54,204 bases of DNA, taken from Pseudomonadota bacterium (GTDB lineage Bacteria; Pseudomonadota; Gammaproteobacteria; Burkholderiales; JAKAFK01). The stretch spans positions 1 through 54,204 of the forward strand of contig JAKAFK010000016.1 in assembly GCA_021817985.1 (NCBI GenBank), in the 5' to 3' direction. This document shows, piece by piece, positions 32,857 through 42,492 of the stretch (the first letter of the stretch is position 1; each line of letters opens with the position of its first letter). The notes under the pieces were generated by a model. The model was given only the letters and a program-made list of their open reading frames with translations, was not told where the DNA came from and did not search any database. The position numbers and the translations under genes are program-made.

Positions 32857-33243
32857 ATGAGACGACTGGCTCGCGCCACTTTCTTGTTGCCTTGGATACT
32901 GCTGGCATGGCTTTTCGGCACGACGGCCGCATTCGCCTCGCCCTGTTGCCTTCTGGCCCATTCTCACACAGGGTCGGGGGCGGGGCGTACCCCCCAGTCG
33001 GCATCGCACCAGGAAGCGCCGTCCATGCCTGGGTGCGCGCATATGTCCGACGCCGACCGAACCCATGCAATCCCAGGATCTGCTTCGCTCTTCGCCTTCT
33101 CGGGCCACAATTTTGCCGTACTGGCCTCCGCCCAGCCCATTCCGAAGGCCTATCCGAGTTTGCCGGATCGTTTCGTTACGCCCCTGCAGCCTCATCCGGA
33201 ACAGCCATCCGTTTATCTGCGGACCTCCAGGCTACGAATTTGA
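32857..33243 (+). CDS. Small exported Cys/His-containing protein, unknown function
   Basis: The 128-residue product starts with a clear signal sequence (MRRLARATFLLPWILLAWLF) followed by SPCCLLAHSH and, later, CAHMSDADRTH. Paired cysteines next to H-S-H and an exported location resemble the short N-terminal proteins found in copper-resistance clusters (DUF2946-like), but the match is only by composition. I chose ATG 32857; a start at 32827 adds ten residues. It is followed by a Met/Gly/Tyr-rich exported protein, which supports a metal-related context. Confidence in the product is low and in the gene moderate. Confidence 0.5.
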   Translation: MRRLARATFLLPWILLAWLFGTTAAFASPCCLLAHSHTGSGAGRTPQSASHQEAPSMPGCAHMSDADRTHAIPGSASLFAFSGHNFAVLASAQPIPKAYPSLPDRFVTPLQPHPEQPSVYLRTSRLRI

Positions 33244-33446
33244 TCCTCGTCATGCAGGCACCCAACCGGCAGGGTGACGCCCTCCCGGGTGCCCGTCAAT
33301 GAACTGGGCTGCGCCGCGGTCTACAGGCCATGCCCCGGTTTCTCCGTGTCATGTAGGCAAACCTGGCGAAGTCGCGGTGCTCGGCGCCTTCCGATCACCG
33401 CCGCGTTCGGGATATGTCAAACGTTTTTTGGCGAAAGGACACTCAA

Positions 33447-33884
33447 ATGAACAACCTTCAGAAGCGCTTGGTCGGCTCTCTTGTGGCGTCGGCACTCGTC
33501 GCCATGCCCATTTGCGCGGCGTTGGCTCAGCAACTCCAACCGAGCGCCGCCACGGACTCCTCGGCAGGCTATGGGCCGATGGGCTATGGTTACGGTCCTC
33601 ATTATGGCATGGGGCCGGGCATGATGGGGTACGGCTATCGTGGTTACGGTATGGGACAAGGCATGATGGGCGGATGGGGACTCGCAGGACTGGATCTTAG
33701 CAGCACCCAGATCGACAAGCTCAGCGGAATCCTTACGAACCTTGCGCGCACGCAGAGCACCCTGCGAATTCGGATGTTCAAGGCACGGCTCACGGCTCAA
33801 GAGCAGATCAATGCGGTCTTGACGAAAGAGCAAAGGGCCGCGCTGCAAAATGGCTGGGGGGGCTGGCGCATGATGGGGTACTGA
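33447..33884 (+). CDS. Exported Met/Gly/Tyr-rich protein with a Spy/CpxP-like helical part
   Basis: The 145-residue protein has a signal peptide (about residues 1-28), then a repetitive stretch of G-Y-G-x-G-M-M units (GPMGYGYGPHYGMGPGMMGY and more), and a helical C-terminal half with DLSSTQIDKLSGILTNLART and LTAQEQINAVLTKEQRAALQ. The helical part resembles LTxxQ-containing periplasmic Spy/CpxP-family proteins that respond to envelope or metal stress. The Met/Tyr-rich stretch could bind copper, as inferred from composition. AAAGGA precedes the ATG. The next gene encodes a SHOCT-type membrane protein, 104 bases on. Confidence 0.75.
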   Translation: MNNLQKRLVGSLVASALVAMPICAALAQQLQPSAATDSSAGYGPMGYGYGPHYGMGPGMMGYGYRGYGMGQGMMGGWGLAGLDLSSTQIDKLSGILTNLARTQSTLRIRMFKARLTAQEQINAVLTKEQRAALQNGWGGWRMMGY

Positions 33885-33893
33885 GCGAACTGA

Positions 33894-33939
33894 ACGGGCC
33901 TCGAGCGCTGGGGCACGGCAGCCCACCGCTCCGGCCCGT
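33894..33939 (+). terminator. Imperfect hairpin between the Spy-like and SHOCT genes
   Basis: ACGGGCC plus GAGCG on the left pair with CGCTC plus GGCCCGT on the right, with two-base/one-base bulges; the loop region can pair further (GGGGC / GCCC). It starts nine bases after the Spy-like stop. No T-run follows. It could be an attenuator or an mRNA-processing hairpin. Confidence 0.4.
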
Positions 33940-33987
33940 CCTGAGCACACCCCCCGGGGGGCCTCACAGGGGATCGAGGATCACGAC

Positions 33988-34254
33988 ATGGGCAACTTTG
34001 AACCTGGAATGATGGGCGGTTATGGGATTGGTTGGGGCTTCGGCGGCATCTTCATGATGCTCTGGTGGGCGCTGATCATCGGCGGAATCGTAATTCTGGT
34101 GAGGTGGCTTTCGGGCGCGTCCGCGCCTTTCCGTCGTCACGCGGACAAGACCGCGCTTGAGCTTCTCGCAGAGCGCTATGCACGGGGCGAAATTCCTCGC
34201 GACACCTACGAACAGATGCGACACGATATCAGGAAGTCGGAAGCGGCCGAATAG
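33988..34254 (+). CDS. Small SHOCT-domain membrane protein
   Basis: The 88-residue protein has one membrane helix (about residues 15-43, GGIFMMLWWALIIGGIVILV) and a C-terminal SHOCT motif, ALELLAERYARGEIPRDTYEQM, which fits L-x-x-R-Y-A-x-G-E-I-x-x-x-x-Y/F. SHOCT proteins are short oligomerising membrane proteins of uncertain role that often accompany metal or redox genes. AGGA precedes the ATG. Its N-terminus (GMMGGYG) resembles the repeats of the protein before it. Confidence 0.85.
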   Translation: MGNFEPGMMGGYGIGWGFGGIFMMLWWALIIGGIVILVRWLSGASAPFRRHADKTALELLAERYARGEIPRDTYEQMRHDIRKSEAAE

Positions 34255-34541
34255 CAGGCCTGCAAGGATGCGCCGCGGCTCTTCTCTGGGCGAGGTCACC
34301 TTTCCGGTCCTCATCGCCGGCACGTTCCTGCCAGGGGTGGGACGGGCCCGATAGAGGCCATGTGAGACACGGCACGGCCCTCGGCCAGCACGCGATTGCC
34401 TTTACCGGCCGACGGCCCCGCCCTTCAGGACGATCATTCCAATCTCCGCGGCTCGGACCGATGCGGCGCGATCCACGTCGTCGGGCGGAAAACATGCGCT
34501 GACGGATTCCCACGCCGGGAGCGGCGAGGCCATCCGCCTGC

Positions 34542-34555
34542 TTGACGCAAGTCAA
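34542..34555 (+). promoter_or_regulatory. FNR/ANR-type operator upstream of the HiPIP gene
   Basis: TTGACGCAAGTCAA is a perfect palindrome of the FNR/CRP-family type (TTGAy-n4-rTCAA). A candidate -10 (GATAAG, 34576-34581) lies so that the site would be centred at about -41 from the start of transcription, the class II position expected for activation by FNR, ANR or DNR. Confidence 0.7.
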
Positions 34556-34678
34556 GTATTTTTCGTCACGCCTTGGATAAGCTGGTCACCAAGATGCGAC
34601 CCCGAACCTCCGGGTCGCGACGATCATCGGGTTCGGCCAGATGAGCCGTTTCAGGTTCGACACAAGGAGTAAACAGCT

Positions 34679-34960
34679 ATGAGCACCAAGGATGAAAGAA
34701 TCTCCCGGCGCACGTTCTTGAAAGGCGGCGCCATGCTCGCCGCGATCGGCGTAGTCATGGCCAGCGGCACGAGCCGCCGGGCCTATGCGGGTGTGCCCCA
34801 AGCGGCCATGCAGTATCAGGACCACCCCAAGAACGGCCAGCATTGTTCGAACTGCATCCAGTTCGTTCCCGGCCCATCCGCCAAGGCCAACGGCACCTGC
34901 AAGATCGTTGACGGGTCCATCAGCCCGAACGGCTACTGCGCCGCGTTCTCCGCCAAGTAA
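34679..34960 (+). CDS. High-potential iron-sulfur protein (HiPIP), Tat-exported
   Basis: The 93-residue precursor carries a twin-arginine signal (SRRTFLKGG) and a mature part with four cysteines, C56-x2-C59-x14-C74-x12-C87, the ligand pattern of the HiPIP [4Fe-4S] cluster. The mature size (about 55 residues) is close to that of the small HiPIP Iro described from Acidithiobacillus. It would carry electrons in the periplasm, for example between a cytochrome bc1 complex and an oxidase. An AAGGAG ribosome site lies upstream. The FNR-like box at 34542-34555 suggests control by oxygen or nitric oxide levels. Confidence 0.93.
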   Translation: MSTKDERISRRTFLKGGAMLAAIGVVMASGTSRRAYAGVPQAAMQYQDHPKNGQHCSNCIQFVPGPSAKANGTCKIVDGSISPNGYCAAFSAK

Positions 34961-34989
34961 CGGCGCCTCGCGGAGGTACCGCGCGCAAG

Positions 34990-35010
34990 GGGCGGCCCCA
35001 CGGGCCGCCC
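34990..35010 (+). terminator. 9-bp GC-rich hairpin after the HiPIP gene
   Basis: GGGCGGCCC (34990-34998) and GGGCCGCCC (35002-35010) form a perfect stem with a three-base loop, 30 bases after the HiPIP stop. No T-run follows; likely a transcript end or stabilising structure between convergent genes. Confidence 0.5.
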
Positions 35011-35159
35011 GTCGTCGCTCCGCCCACGCGATACGCCGATGGCGTCGTCGCTCCTGCCCGATCTGGACGAACGTTCCGCTCTACCCTTCCCAAAGGATGG
35101 GCAAGAAGGGGACCCAGGGTCTCAGGCCAAAGCGGCCTCTCCGGGGGAGACACGCCCGC

Positions 35160-36227
35160 CTACAGCATGAAATGGGCCAATATCCCGGTCAGGAGGCCCA
35201 TTCCAGCCACTGCCCCAGCCAAGACCAGGAGAATTCGGGTGGGCACGACCCGCCCCACCATGACCAGGGACGGAAGGCTTACGGCTGGAAGGGTAATCAG
35301 CAGGACGCCGGCCGCCCCAATGCCCAGGCCGTGGTGGATGAGGGTCTGAATGATCGGAACCTCCCCGGCGGTGGGCACCACAAAAAGAGTGCCTGCCAAG
35401 GCCATAAAGGGCAGGATCCAGAGGGAATGCCCGATGGCCGGATCCATGGCGGGAAACAGCCAGGCGCGGGTAGCGCCCAGAAGCAGCACGATGACGGCAT
35501 ACTCTGGCAACAGGCTATAGACCATTTTGCGAAGCGCGGCGCCCCACCGGCCCAGAATGGCCCAGGCCGAGTAACTCATGGCATCGTCCTCGGCAGGCGG
35601 CAACAACGATGCGTCTTCCCCTCTCCGCTTTCCCATCCGGTCTCCGATGAAGGCGGCAAGGACGACCAAGCCCAGCCCCGTCAGGATCCGCAAGGCCGCC
35701 CAGTTCCACCCGAGTACGAAGCCTAAGAAGATGATGGTCGCCGGGTTCAGCACCGGATTTCCCACCCAATAGGCCAAAATAGCCCCGGCGGAAACCCGGC
35801 TTTTCCCCATGCCCACCGCGAGAGGGGCGCTGCAACAGGTGCACATCATCGAAGGGATGGCGAGGCACCCTGCCAAGGCCGAGCTCTTGAGCGTCCCGTT
35901 GCCCAAGACGCGCCACAGCCACCGCCGTGGCAACAGGGCCTCGACACCCGACCCGACAAGCAAACCAACGATCAAGGCAATCCAGATCGCCTTGAAGTAT
36001 TTCAAGCTCCAATCCCAAGCCGCGGCAAAGGAGGGAGAGGGAGCGGCAGCACTGTTGCCGCTGACGATCGAGGGGCCCAAGCTATGGGTTAAAGCGACGT
36101 GAAATATTTTGTGGAAGTAAGGGTCCCATTTGGCGTAGAAGACTCCGGCCACCGCCACGACGGAGAACAGGACGATGGGCCAGACGGGAAAGGCGGCCAT
36201 TTGCCTTCTCTGCGTTTGTGCTTCCAA
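35160..36227 (-). CDS. DUF318/ArsP-type membrane permease
   Basis: The 355-residue protein has about eight to ten membrane helices and the signature CTCCSAPLAVGM (cysteines at 129, 131, 132) of the DUF318/ArsP permease family, followed by YWVGNPVLNPATIIFLGF. ArsP members export methylarsenite, using cysteines in this region; other members are uncharacterised. GGAGG lies before the TTG at 36227, which is taken as the start; an ATG nine codons later is also possible. No ars genes are adjacent, so the substrate is open. It lies on the edge of the region next to the dead integrase. Confidence 0.82.
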   Translation of the reverse strand: MEAQTQRRQMAAFPVWPIVLFSVVAVAGVFYAKWDPYFHKIFHVALTHSLGPSIVSGNSAAAPSPSFAAAWDWSLKYFKAIWIALIVGLLVGSGVEALLPRRWLWRVLGNGTLKSSALAGCLAIPSMMCTCCSAPLAVGMGKSRVSAGAILAYWVGNPVLNPATIIFLGFVLGWNWAALRILTGLGLVVLAAFIGDRMGKRRGEDASLLPPAEDDAMSYSAWAILGRWGAALRKMVYSLLPEYAVIVLLLGATRAWLFPAMDPAIGHSLWILPFMALAGTLFVVPTAGEVPIIQTLIHHGLGIGAAGVLLITLPAVSLPSLVMVGRVVPTRILLVLAGAVAGMGLLTGILAHFML

Positions 36228-36510
36228 AGTTCGACCCTCCTGAGAACGTTACGGAGCATTGTGCACGCGTGAGCTCGCCCGCGGTTCGCGGCGCTCGCGT
36301 GATTCGACCTTATTCCGTTATAGCGTGCCCAGCCCGTTCGCCATAGCGCGCAGTGTGTCTGAAACGGTGGTGCTCGTGGGATCGGGGTGCGGTGGGGATC
36401 ACGGGCAGCAGCACCAGACACCAGGGCACCAGAGTGAGCGCAAGGCAAGCGCAAGACACTCTAGCGCCAGCCCGAAGAATGCACTGAAAATGGTGGCAGA
36501 ATCCTTGTAA

Positions 36511-36549
36511 TTCCTTATAACTCAATTGTCTAAGTCAGATAATAAGGAA
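36511..36549. repeat. 8-bp inverted repeat in an AT-rich island
   Basis: TTCCTTAT (36511-36518) and ATAAGGAA (36542-36549) are perfect inverted copies with a 23-base spacer; the flanking CCTT and AAGG steps extend the symmetry. It sits in a small AT-rich island between the permease and the integrase remnant. It may be an operator or a leftover recombination site. Confidence 0.4.
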
Positions 36550-36626
36550 GGATCCCGTCGTGACAGATTGTACCAGTCAACAAGAACTATTTCCGGGGTT
36601 TTCACATCGGCGCATAGAAGTGGATT

Positions 36627-37079
36627 TCAAGGGCGGTGCGGTTCATCTCCCACCCTCTTCTCGACCCAGAACTCCACTCGCTGGATCCGCTTGAGCCGGT
36701 AGATCTCGGATGCAGCTCCCTTGTGCTAGGGTGCCACCTCATCGATGTAGCGTTCCATGAGGCTTCGCACCATATGCCGGTAGGCGACGCCATCGTCCCG
36801 GAAGGTGGAACGGGACTGCTCGGCCTCGAGATTCAGCTTGAGGCGCTTCGCCTCCTCGAGCGTGTCGACGCTCTGGCAGAAGGGCGCGGCCCCCTTGCGC
36901 CGCGACTTCACCTGGAATTGGTTCGCCAGGCGCTTGAGGCTTCCCTTGAGGCCTTGGGTCTCGGGCGACGCCGTGTATGCTTCAGCCTGCGCTTGCTTGT
37001 CGTAAGGAAATTCGCGATAGAAGTCGTCGCGATTGCGAACGGATACCGCCCAGGGCGAGCGGTCGATGAGGGTGGCCAT
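36627..37079 (-). pseudogene. Remnant of a tyrosine-recombinase-type phage/island integrase
   Basis: The frame from ATG 37079 reads MATLIDRSPWAVSVRNRDDF, a start typical of site-specific integrases, and continues through KRLANQFQVKSRRKG and FRDDGVAYRHMVRSLMERYI to EVAP. There it hits an in-frame TAG at 36726-36728, then continues in the same frame as HKGAASEIYRLKRI, the next conserved piece of these proteins, before a stop at 36627-36629. The catalytic C-terminal domain (R...H-x-x-R...Y) is missing. It lies just beyond the 3' end of tRNA-Pro, reading away from it, as integrases at tRNA insertion sites usually do. So it marks an old genomic island or prophage end. Confidence 0.72.
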
Positions 37080-37147
37080 GCTGAGCTCCAAGAGAATCGG
37101 AGCCACGTATAGCTATTGGCCTGCCACTCTTTCCCGGATTTGCAGCA

Positions 37148-37183
37148 CGATTGCAGCAAAAAATGGTTTTTCCGCTGCAATCG
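37148..37183. repeat. Long inverted repeat between the integrase remnant and tRNA-Pro
   Basis: CGATTGCAGC (37148-37157) and GCTGCAATCG (37174-37183) are perfect inverted copies. The spacer contains AAAAA-TGG-TTTTT, so the hairpin can extend inward with only a small bulge. It could be a bidirectional terminator for the tRNA or part of the old attachment region. Confidence 0.55.
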
Positions 37184-37227
37184 TCCGCAGATGTCTGATC
37201 AAGTGGCTGATCGGATTGAGAAATGCC

Positions 37228-37304
<77 letters not shown>

Positions 37305-37334
37305 TTGTTCTGAGTCGGCGACAAAATGACCCGC

Positions 37335-38303
37335 TCAGTGGTCACGCGTCACCGCGAAATTTGCCAATTCTAGCAGACATTGCTTGTAATTTGAATCGTG
37401 CAGATGCGAAATGGCCTCGCATGCCGCATTCGCCTCACGCTGCGCCTGCGCCTTGGCGTAGTCGAGCGCACCGGTCTCGCGAATCGTCTGCAGGACGGGT
37501 TCGAACTCCTCCAGGCCGCCGTGCTCGATCGCATGCCGGATCAAGGCCGTCTGCTGGGCATTTCCGTTCTGCATGGCATAAAGCAGGGGCAGCGTCGGCT
37601 TGCCCTCAGCGAGGTCATCGCCGATGTTCTTGCCCGTTTGGCCATTGTCCCCCGAATAATCGAGCACATCGTCGATCAGTTGAAAGGCCGTGCCGATGCG
37701 CATGCCGTAGGCCGCCATGGCCTCCTCATCCCCTTCCGAGGCGTGGCCGAGGATGGCACCCAAACGCGTCGCCGCCTCGAACAGCTTGGCGGTCTTGAAG
37801 CGGATCACCTGCAGGTAGCGCTCCTCGTCGATATCGGCATCATGGCAATTGAGCAGTTGGAGCACCTCTCCTTCCGCGATGGTGTTGGTCGCATCCGCGA
37901 GCACTTCCATCACGCGCATGCTCCCCACGCGCACCATCATCTGGAAGGCGCGCGAATAGAGGAAGTCCCCCACCAGGACGCTCGCGGCATTTCCGAACAG
38001 GGCGTTCGCGGTCGATGCGCCCCGCCGCAAGGACGATTCATCGACCACGTCATCATGCAGAAGCGTCGCCGTGTGGATGAATTCAACCACCGCCGCCAGT
38101 TCGTGATGCTGCGTTCCCTGATACCCGCTCGCCCCGGCGGCGAGGACCAGGAGTGCCGGACGCAGGCGCTTGCCGCCTCCCCCAATGATGTATTCGCTGA
38201 CCTGGCGCACGAGAACAACATCAGAATATAGACGCGTGCGGATGACCTCATCGACAGCACGCATGTCGGGTTCTATGAAACTTCTGATCGCAGCAATGGA
38301 CAC
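37335..38303 (-). CDS. ispB: Octaprenyl/polyprenyl diphosphate synthase
   Basis: The 322-residue protein has the two aspartate-rich motifs of trans-prenyltransferases: LLHDDVVDES (first, near residue 83) and LIDDVLDY (second, near 209). Other landmarks are GGGKRLRPAL and GEVLQLLNC. The length equals that of E. coli IspB. It makes the isoprenoid tail of ubiquinone or a related quinone. I chose GTG 38303, where homology begins; the frame runs open to 38390. The usual gamma-proteobacterial layout, ispB divergent from rplU-rpmA, is kept, but the gap is long (540 bases). Confidence 0.93.
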   Translation of the reverse strand: MSIAAIRSFIEPDMRAVDEVIRTRLYSDVVLVRQVSEYIIGGGGKRLRPALLVLAAGASGYQGTQHHELAAVVEFIHTATLLHDDVVDESSLRRGASTANALFGNAASVLVGDFLYSRAFQMMVRVGSMRVMEVLADATNTIAEGEVLQLLNCHDADIDEERYLQVIRFKTAKLFEAATRLGAILGHASEGDEEAMAAYGMRIGTAFQLIDDVLDYSGDNGQTGKNIGDDLAEGKPTLPLLYAMQNGNAQQTALIRHAIEHGGLEEFEPVLQTIRETGALDYAKAQAQREANAACEAISHLHDSNYKQCLLELANFAVTRDH

Positions 38304-38354
38304 AGCAACGCCTACGCGAGGATTCCAGTAAGAACAATGGAGCGCAAAGGGCCA

Positions 38355-38363
38355 ATCATACCA
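38355..38363 (-). promoter_or_regulatory. Possible extended -10 promoter of ispB
   Basis: On the minus strand TGGTATGAT gives an extended -10 (TGn plus TATGAT) about 50 bases upstream of the ispB start. No good -35 was seen. Confidence is low. Confidence 0.35.
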
Positions 38364-38776
38364 GCAATGCGGCGTCCTTCCCACTCGCAACGCAGGGTCG
38401 ACCTCACCAACGGATCGAGTTTAGGGCGAGAACCGGCAAAGGCCAGGCATGGGGCCGCACGTCCAGGTCGTGCGCGGGTCGCGCTTTGAGCCCTACAAGC
38501 CCGCGATGGCGCCCATTTCGGGAAACTTTGCTTCGAGGCGCTGCCTATGCGAAGTCTTTACTTGCGAGGAAGCAAGGATCGGGCAGCGCGGCGTCAGGGT
38601 GGCGCGACACCGTGCCGGCCGCAATTTCGACACCGGGCGGATCCCACTCATGGGAGAGAGAGATCACGCGCTTTTCGTTTGCCCCGGGGCTACTCGTGGT
38701 CCTGTGGCAGGCACACCATGACGGACCGATTTCTTCCGTGTTGCGGAACTCGGCATCAGCCCATTCGTATTATCTT

Positions 38777-38805
38777 TTGACATGGCTGCGCTCCCCGCGC
38801 ATAAT
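38777..38805 (+). promoter_or_regulatory. Sigma-70 promoter of rplU-rpmA
   Basis: TTGACA (38777-38782) and CATAAT (38800-38805) are spaced by 17 bases, a near-consensus sigma-70 promoter. The predicted leader to rplU is about 33 bases, too short for an elaborate leader structure. Confidence 0.8.
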
Positions 38806-38844
38806 ACGCGGTTCATCGAAGAAACTCTGTCATTGGAGCTCAAC

Positions 38845-39159
38845 ATGTATGCGGTCATAAAAACCGGCGGGAAGCAATATCGCGTAGCGGCCGGCGAAAA
38901 ACTTAAAATAGAACAGATACCGGCAGACATCGGAAGCGAGATCGTACTTGATCAAGTGTTGATGGTCGCCGATGGCGACACGCTATCCGTAGGCTCGCCG
39001 ATCGTGGACGGTGCGAGCGTCAAGGCGACGGTACTCGCCCAAGGTCGCGGCAAGAAGATCCAAATTTTCAAGATGCGCCGGCGCAAGCACTATCGCAAGA
39101 GCCAGGGGCACCGTCAGAACTACACCGAGATTCGCATCGACGCGATCGCAACGAACTAA
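38845..39159 (+). CDS. rplU: 50S ribosomal protein L21
   Basis: The 104-residue protein begins [20 protein letters not shown], the L21 signature, and has the C-terminal pair [20 protein letters not shown] and TEIRID. It is a 23S-binding protein of the large subunit. ATG 38845 has GGAG upstream; an in-frame ATG further up does not start the L21 homology. rpmA follows after 12 bases, so the two are one operon, as in most bacteria. Confidence 0.97.
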   Translation: MYAVIKTGGKQYRVAAGEKLKIEQIPADIGSEIVLDQVLMVADGDTLSVGSPIVDGASVKATVLAQGRGKKIQIFKMRRRKHYRKSQGHRQNYTEIRIDAIATN

Positions 39160-39171
39160 GGAGTACCGGAC

Positions 39172-39429
39172 ATGGCACACAAGAAAGCGGGCGGCAGCTC
39201 CCGCAACGGACGCGATTCGCATTCCAAGCGCCTGGGCGTCAAGGCCTATGGTGGCGAACTGATTCCGGCCGGCAGCATCATCGTTCGGCAGCGCGGCACG
39301 CAGATGCATGCCGGAGAAAACGTCGGGATGGGCAAGGACCACACCTTGTTTGCCAAGGTGGACGGCAAGGTCCAGTTCGCGGTCAAGGGCGCAGCCAAGC
39401 GCAAGACCGTCAGCATCGTCCCGGCCTGA
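39172..39429 (+). CDS. rpmA: 50S ribosomal protein L27
   Basis: The 85-residue protein starts [20 protein letters not shown], the hallmark of L27, whose N-terminus reaches the peptidyl-transferase centre. AAGGAG lies upstream. An intrinsic terminator follows 20 bases after the stop. Confidence 0.97.
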   Translation: MAHKKAGGSSRNGRDSHSKRLGVKAYGGELIPAGSIIVRQRGTQMHAGENVGMGKDHTLFAKVDGKVQFAVKGAAKRKTVSIVPA

Positions 39430-39449
39430 TTCTGCAGCCGTCGCAATCC

Positions 39450-39478
39450 AGCCCTATCCGTCGGATAGGGCTTTTTCG
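39450..39478 (+). terminator. Intrinsic terminator after rpmA
   Basis: AGCCCTATCC (39450-39459) and GGATAGGGCT (39463-39472) make a perfect 10-bp stem with a three-base loop, followed by a T-run (TTTTT). This is the clearest rho-independent terminator in the window and separates rplU-rpmA from obgE. Confidence 0.92.
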
Positions 39479-39532
39479 TTTCCGGTCCCGCCGCGATGCG
39501 CCGACGCCGGACAGAACGGCACAGCGCCATGA

Positions 39533-40648
<1,116 letters not shown>

Positions 40649-40698
40649 CCGGAGCCCGCGGGCCCAAAATCTGATATTCTAAAATTGATGGTATTTCC

Positions 40699-41847
40699 AT
40701 GTGTGAGCCCCTTACGTCGGTGCCGTCCATGAAATCCGTAGTTGCCAGAGCGGGACGTCTGGTCGTCAAGGTCGGAAGCAGCTTGGTCACCAACGACGGT
40801 CAAGGCCTGGACCGGGATGCGCTGCAGCGCTGGGCGCGCCAGATCGCCGTGCTCCGCTCCATGAACAAGGAAGTGCTGCTCGTCTCTTCCGGCGCGATCG
40901 CGGAGGGCATGCAGCGGCTGGGGTGGAAGAAGCGACCCCATGCCGTGCACGAATTGCAGGCCGCCGCCGCGGTCGGGCAGATGGGGCTCGTGGAAGCCTA
41001 CGAATCCTGCTTCCGAGACCACGCGCTGCATACGGCGCAGGTGCTGCTCACCCACGACGACCTGTCCGACCGCAAACGCTACCTCAACGCGCTGTCCACC
41101 TTGCGCACCCTGGTCGGCTTAGGGGTCGTGCCGATCATCAACGAAAACGATACCGTGGTGACCGATGAGATCCGCTTCGGCGACAACGACACGCTCGGTG
41201 CGCTCGTCGCCAATCTGGTCGAGGCGGACGCGCTCGTCCTCCTGACCGACCAGGCCGGCCTCTATACCGCGGACCCTCGCAAGGACCCCCAGGCCACCCT
41301 GGTGGCCGAAGCCCGGGCCGGCGATGCGCAACTCGAGAAAATGGCCGGCGGCGCGGGCTCTGCGATCGGACGCGGCGGCATGCTGACCAAGGTATTGGCC
41401 GCCAAGCGGGCGGCCCGCAGCGGCGCCCATACGGTGATTGCCTCCGGCCGGGAGCCCGATGTGCTCGTGCGGCTCGCGCAGGGGGAGGCAATCGGAACGC
41501 AATTCATCGCCGACAACGTGCCGCTCGCGGCGCGCAAGAAATGGCTGGCCGACCATCTTCAGGTTCGCGGCACGCTCATCCTCGACGCCGGCGCGGTCAA
41601 TGCCCTCCAGTACGAGGGCAAGAGCCTGCTGCCGATCGGCGTGCACGATGTCTCAGGACAGTTCGAGCGGGGCGAAGTGGTGACTTGCGTCGATTTGAGC
41701 GGCAAGGAGATCGCGCGCGGGCTTGTCAATTACCCTGTTTCGGACACGCGCAAGATCATGCGCCATTCCAGCCACGAGATCGGCGCGATCCTCGGCTACC
41801 TCGACGAGCCGGAACTCATCCACCGCGACAATCTCGTGCTCCTCTGA
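40699..41847 (+). CDS. proB: Glutamate 5-kinase (kinase plus PUA domain)
   Basis: The 382-residue protein has the amino-acid kinase fold ([58 protein letters not shown]) and a C-terminal PUA domain (about residues 285-370). It catalyses the first step of proline synthesis, glutamate to glutamyl-5-phosphate. A start at ATG 40729 would give 372 residues, closer to the family's usual length; no clear ribosome site separates the two choices. The gene sits behind obgE, as in many gamma- and beta-proteobacteria. Confidence 0.94.
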   Translation: MCEPLTSVPSMKSVVARAGRLVVKVGSSLVTNDGQGLDRDALQRWARQIAVLRSMNKEVLLVSSGAIAEGMQRLGWKKRPHAVHELQAAAAVGQMGLVEAYESCFRDHALHTAQVLLTHDDLSDRKRYLNALSTLRTLVGLGVVPIINENDTVVTDEIRFGDNDTLGALVANLVEADALVLLTDQAGLYTADPRKDPQATLVAEARAGDAQLEKMAGGAGSAIGRGGMLTKVLAAKRAARSGAHTVIASGREPDVLVRLAQGEAIGTQFIADNVPLAARKKWLADHLQVRGTLILDAGAVNALQYEGKSLLPIGVHDVSGQFERGEVVTCVDLSGKEIARGLVNYPVSDTRKIMRHSSHEIGAILGYLDEPELIHRDNLVLL

Positions 41848-41862
41848 GGGCCGGCAGGTGGC

Positions 41863-42447
41863 TCAGGCCGCCAGATCCTCGAGCAAGGCGCGCCTGACTT
41901 CGTCCGAGACCTCCGTGCTCTCCTCGTAGTCGGGGTGGTCGACGCCCATCGCAAGCGGTGCACCGGCATGCAGGTCGCTGATCATGTCCGGCGTCAACTC
42001 GAAGCGCAGGAAGTGGACCGATGAGGTCTTCTCGCCGTTCTCGCGGTCGAGGTCCTCGTCCGCGACCGCATAAACCGGCGCGTGACCGCTCACTTGCACC
42101 CAGACCCGATCCTCGACGCCGATCAGGCGCTCGAGCCACTGACGGCGTTCGTCCACGTCCGTATACTCGATCATCATGGTCGCCTTCCAGTTGCTGCCGT
42201 CGGGCACGAGGGGGTTGTAGGCGTCGAGTTCGTCCTGAATGCCCCCCTCTTCGAAGATTCTCTCCGCCCGCAGCATCTCCTGCACCTGATAGCGCATGGT
42301 GAGCTCATCTTCGAACAACAGGCGCACGTGCGCGCCGAGGCTCACGGTCCGTCGCTCCTTGTGCGCCCTGACCCGCGCGCGCATGTCGCCGCGTGCCTTG
42401 GCATAGGCTTCCAAGGGCATCAGGCTGTCTCGGGTAATCTTGCCCAT
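41863..42447 (-). CDS. DUF3501 family protein
   Basis: The 194-residue protein begins MGKITRDSLMPLEAYAKAR and contains RRTVSLGAHVRLLFEDELTMRYQVQEMLR, given here in parts SLGAHVRLLFED and RYQVQEMLR; these match the DUF3501 family. Family members sit next to rubrerythrin and a two-cluster Fe-S oxidoreductase, as here, which suggests a joint role in peroxide defence. I chose ATG 42447 with GGGAG upstream. It ends the three-gene cluster. Confidence 0.85.
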   Translation of the reverse strand: MGKITRDSLMPLEAYAKARGDMRARVRAHKERRTVSLGAHVRLLFEDELTMRYQVQEMLRAERIFEEGGIQDELDAYNPLVPDGSNWKATMMIEYTDVDERRQWLERLIGVEDRVWVQVSGHAPVYAVADEDLDRENGEKTSSVHFLRFELTPDMISDLHAGAPLAMGVDHPDYEESTEVSDEVRRALLEDLAA

Positions 42448-42492
42448 CGGCGGGTCTCCCTGGTATCGATTCAAGCGGGTATGGGCAACCTG

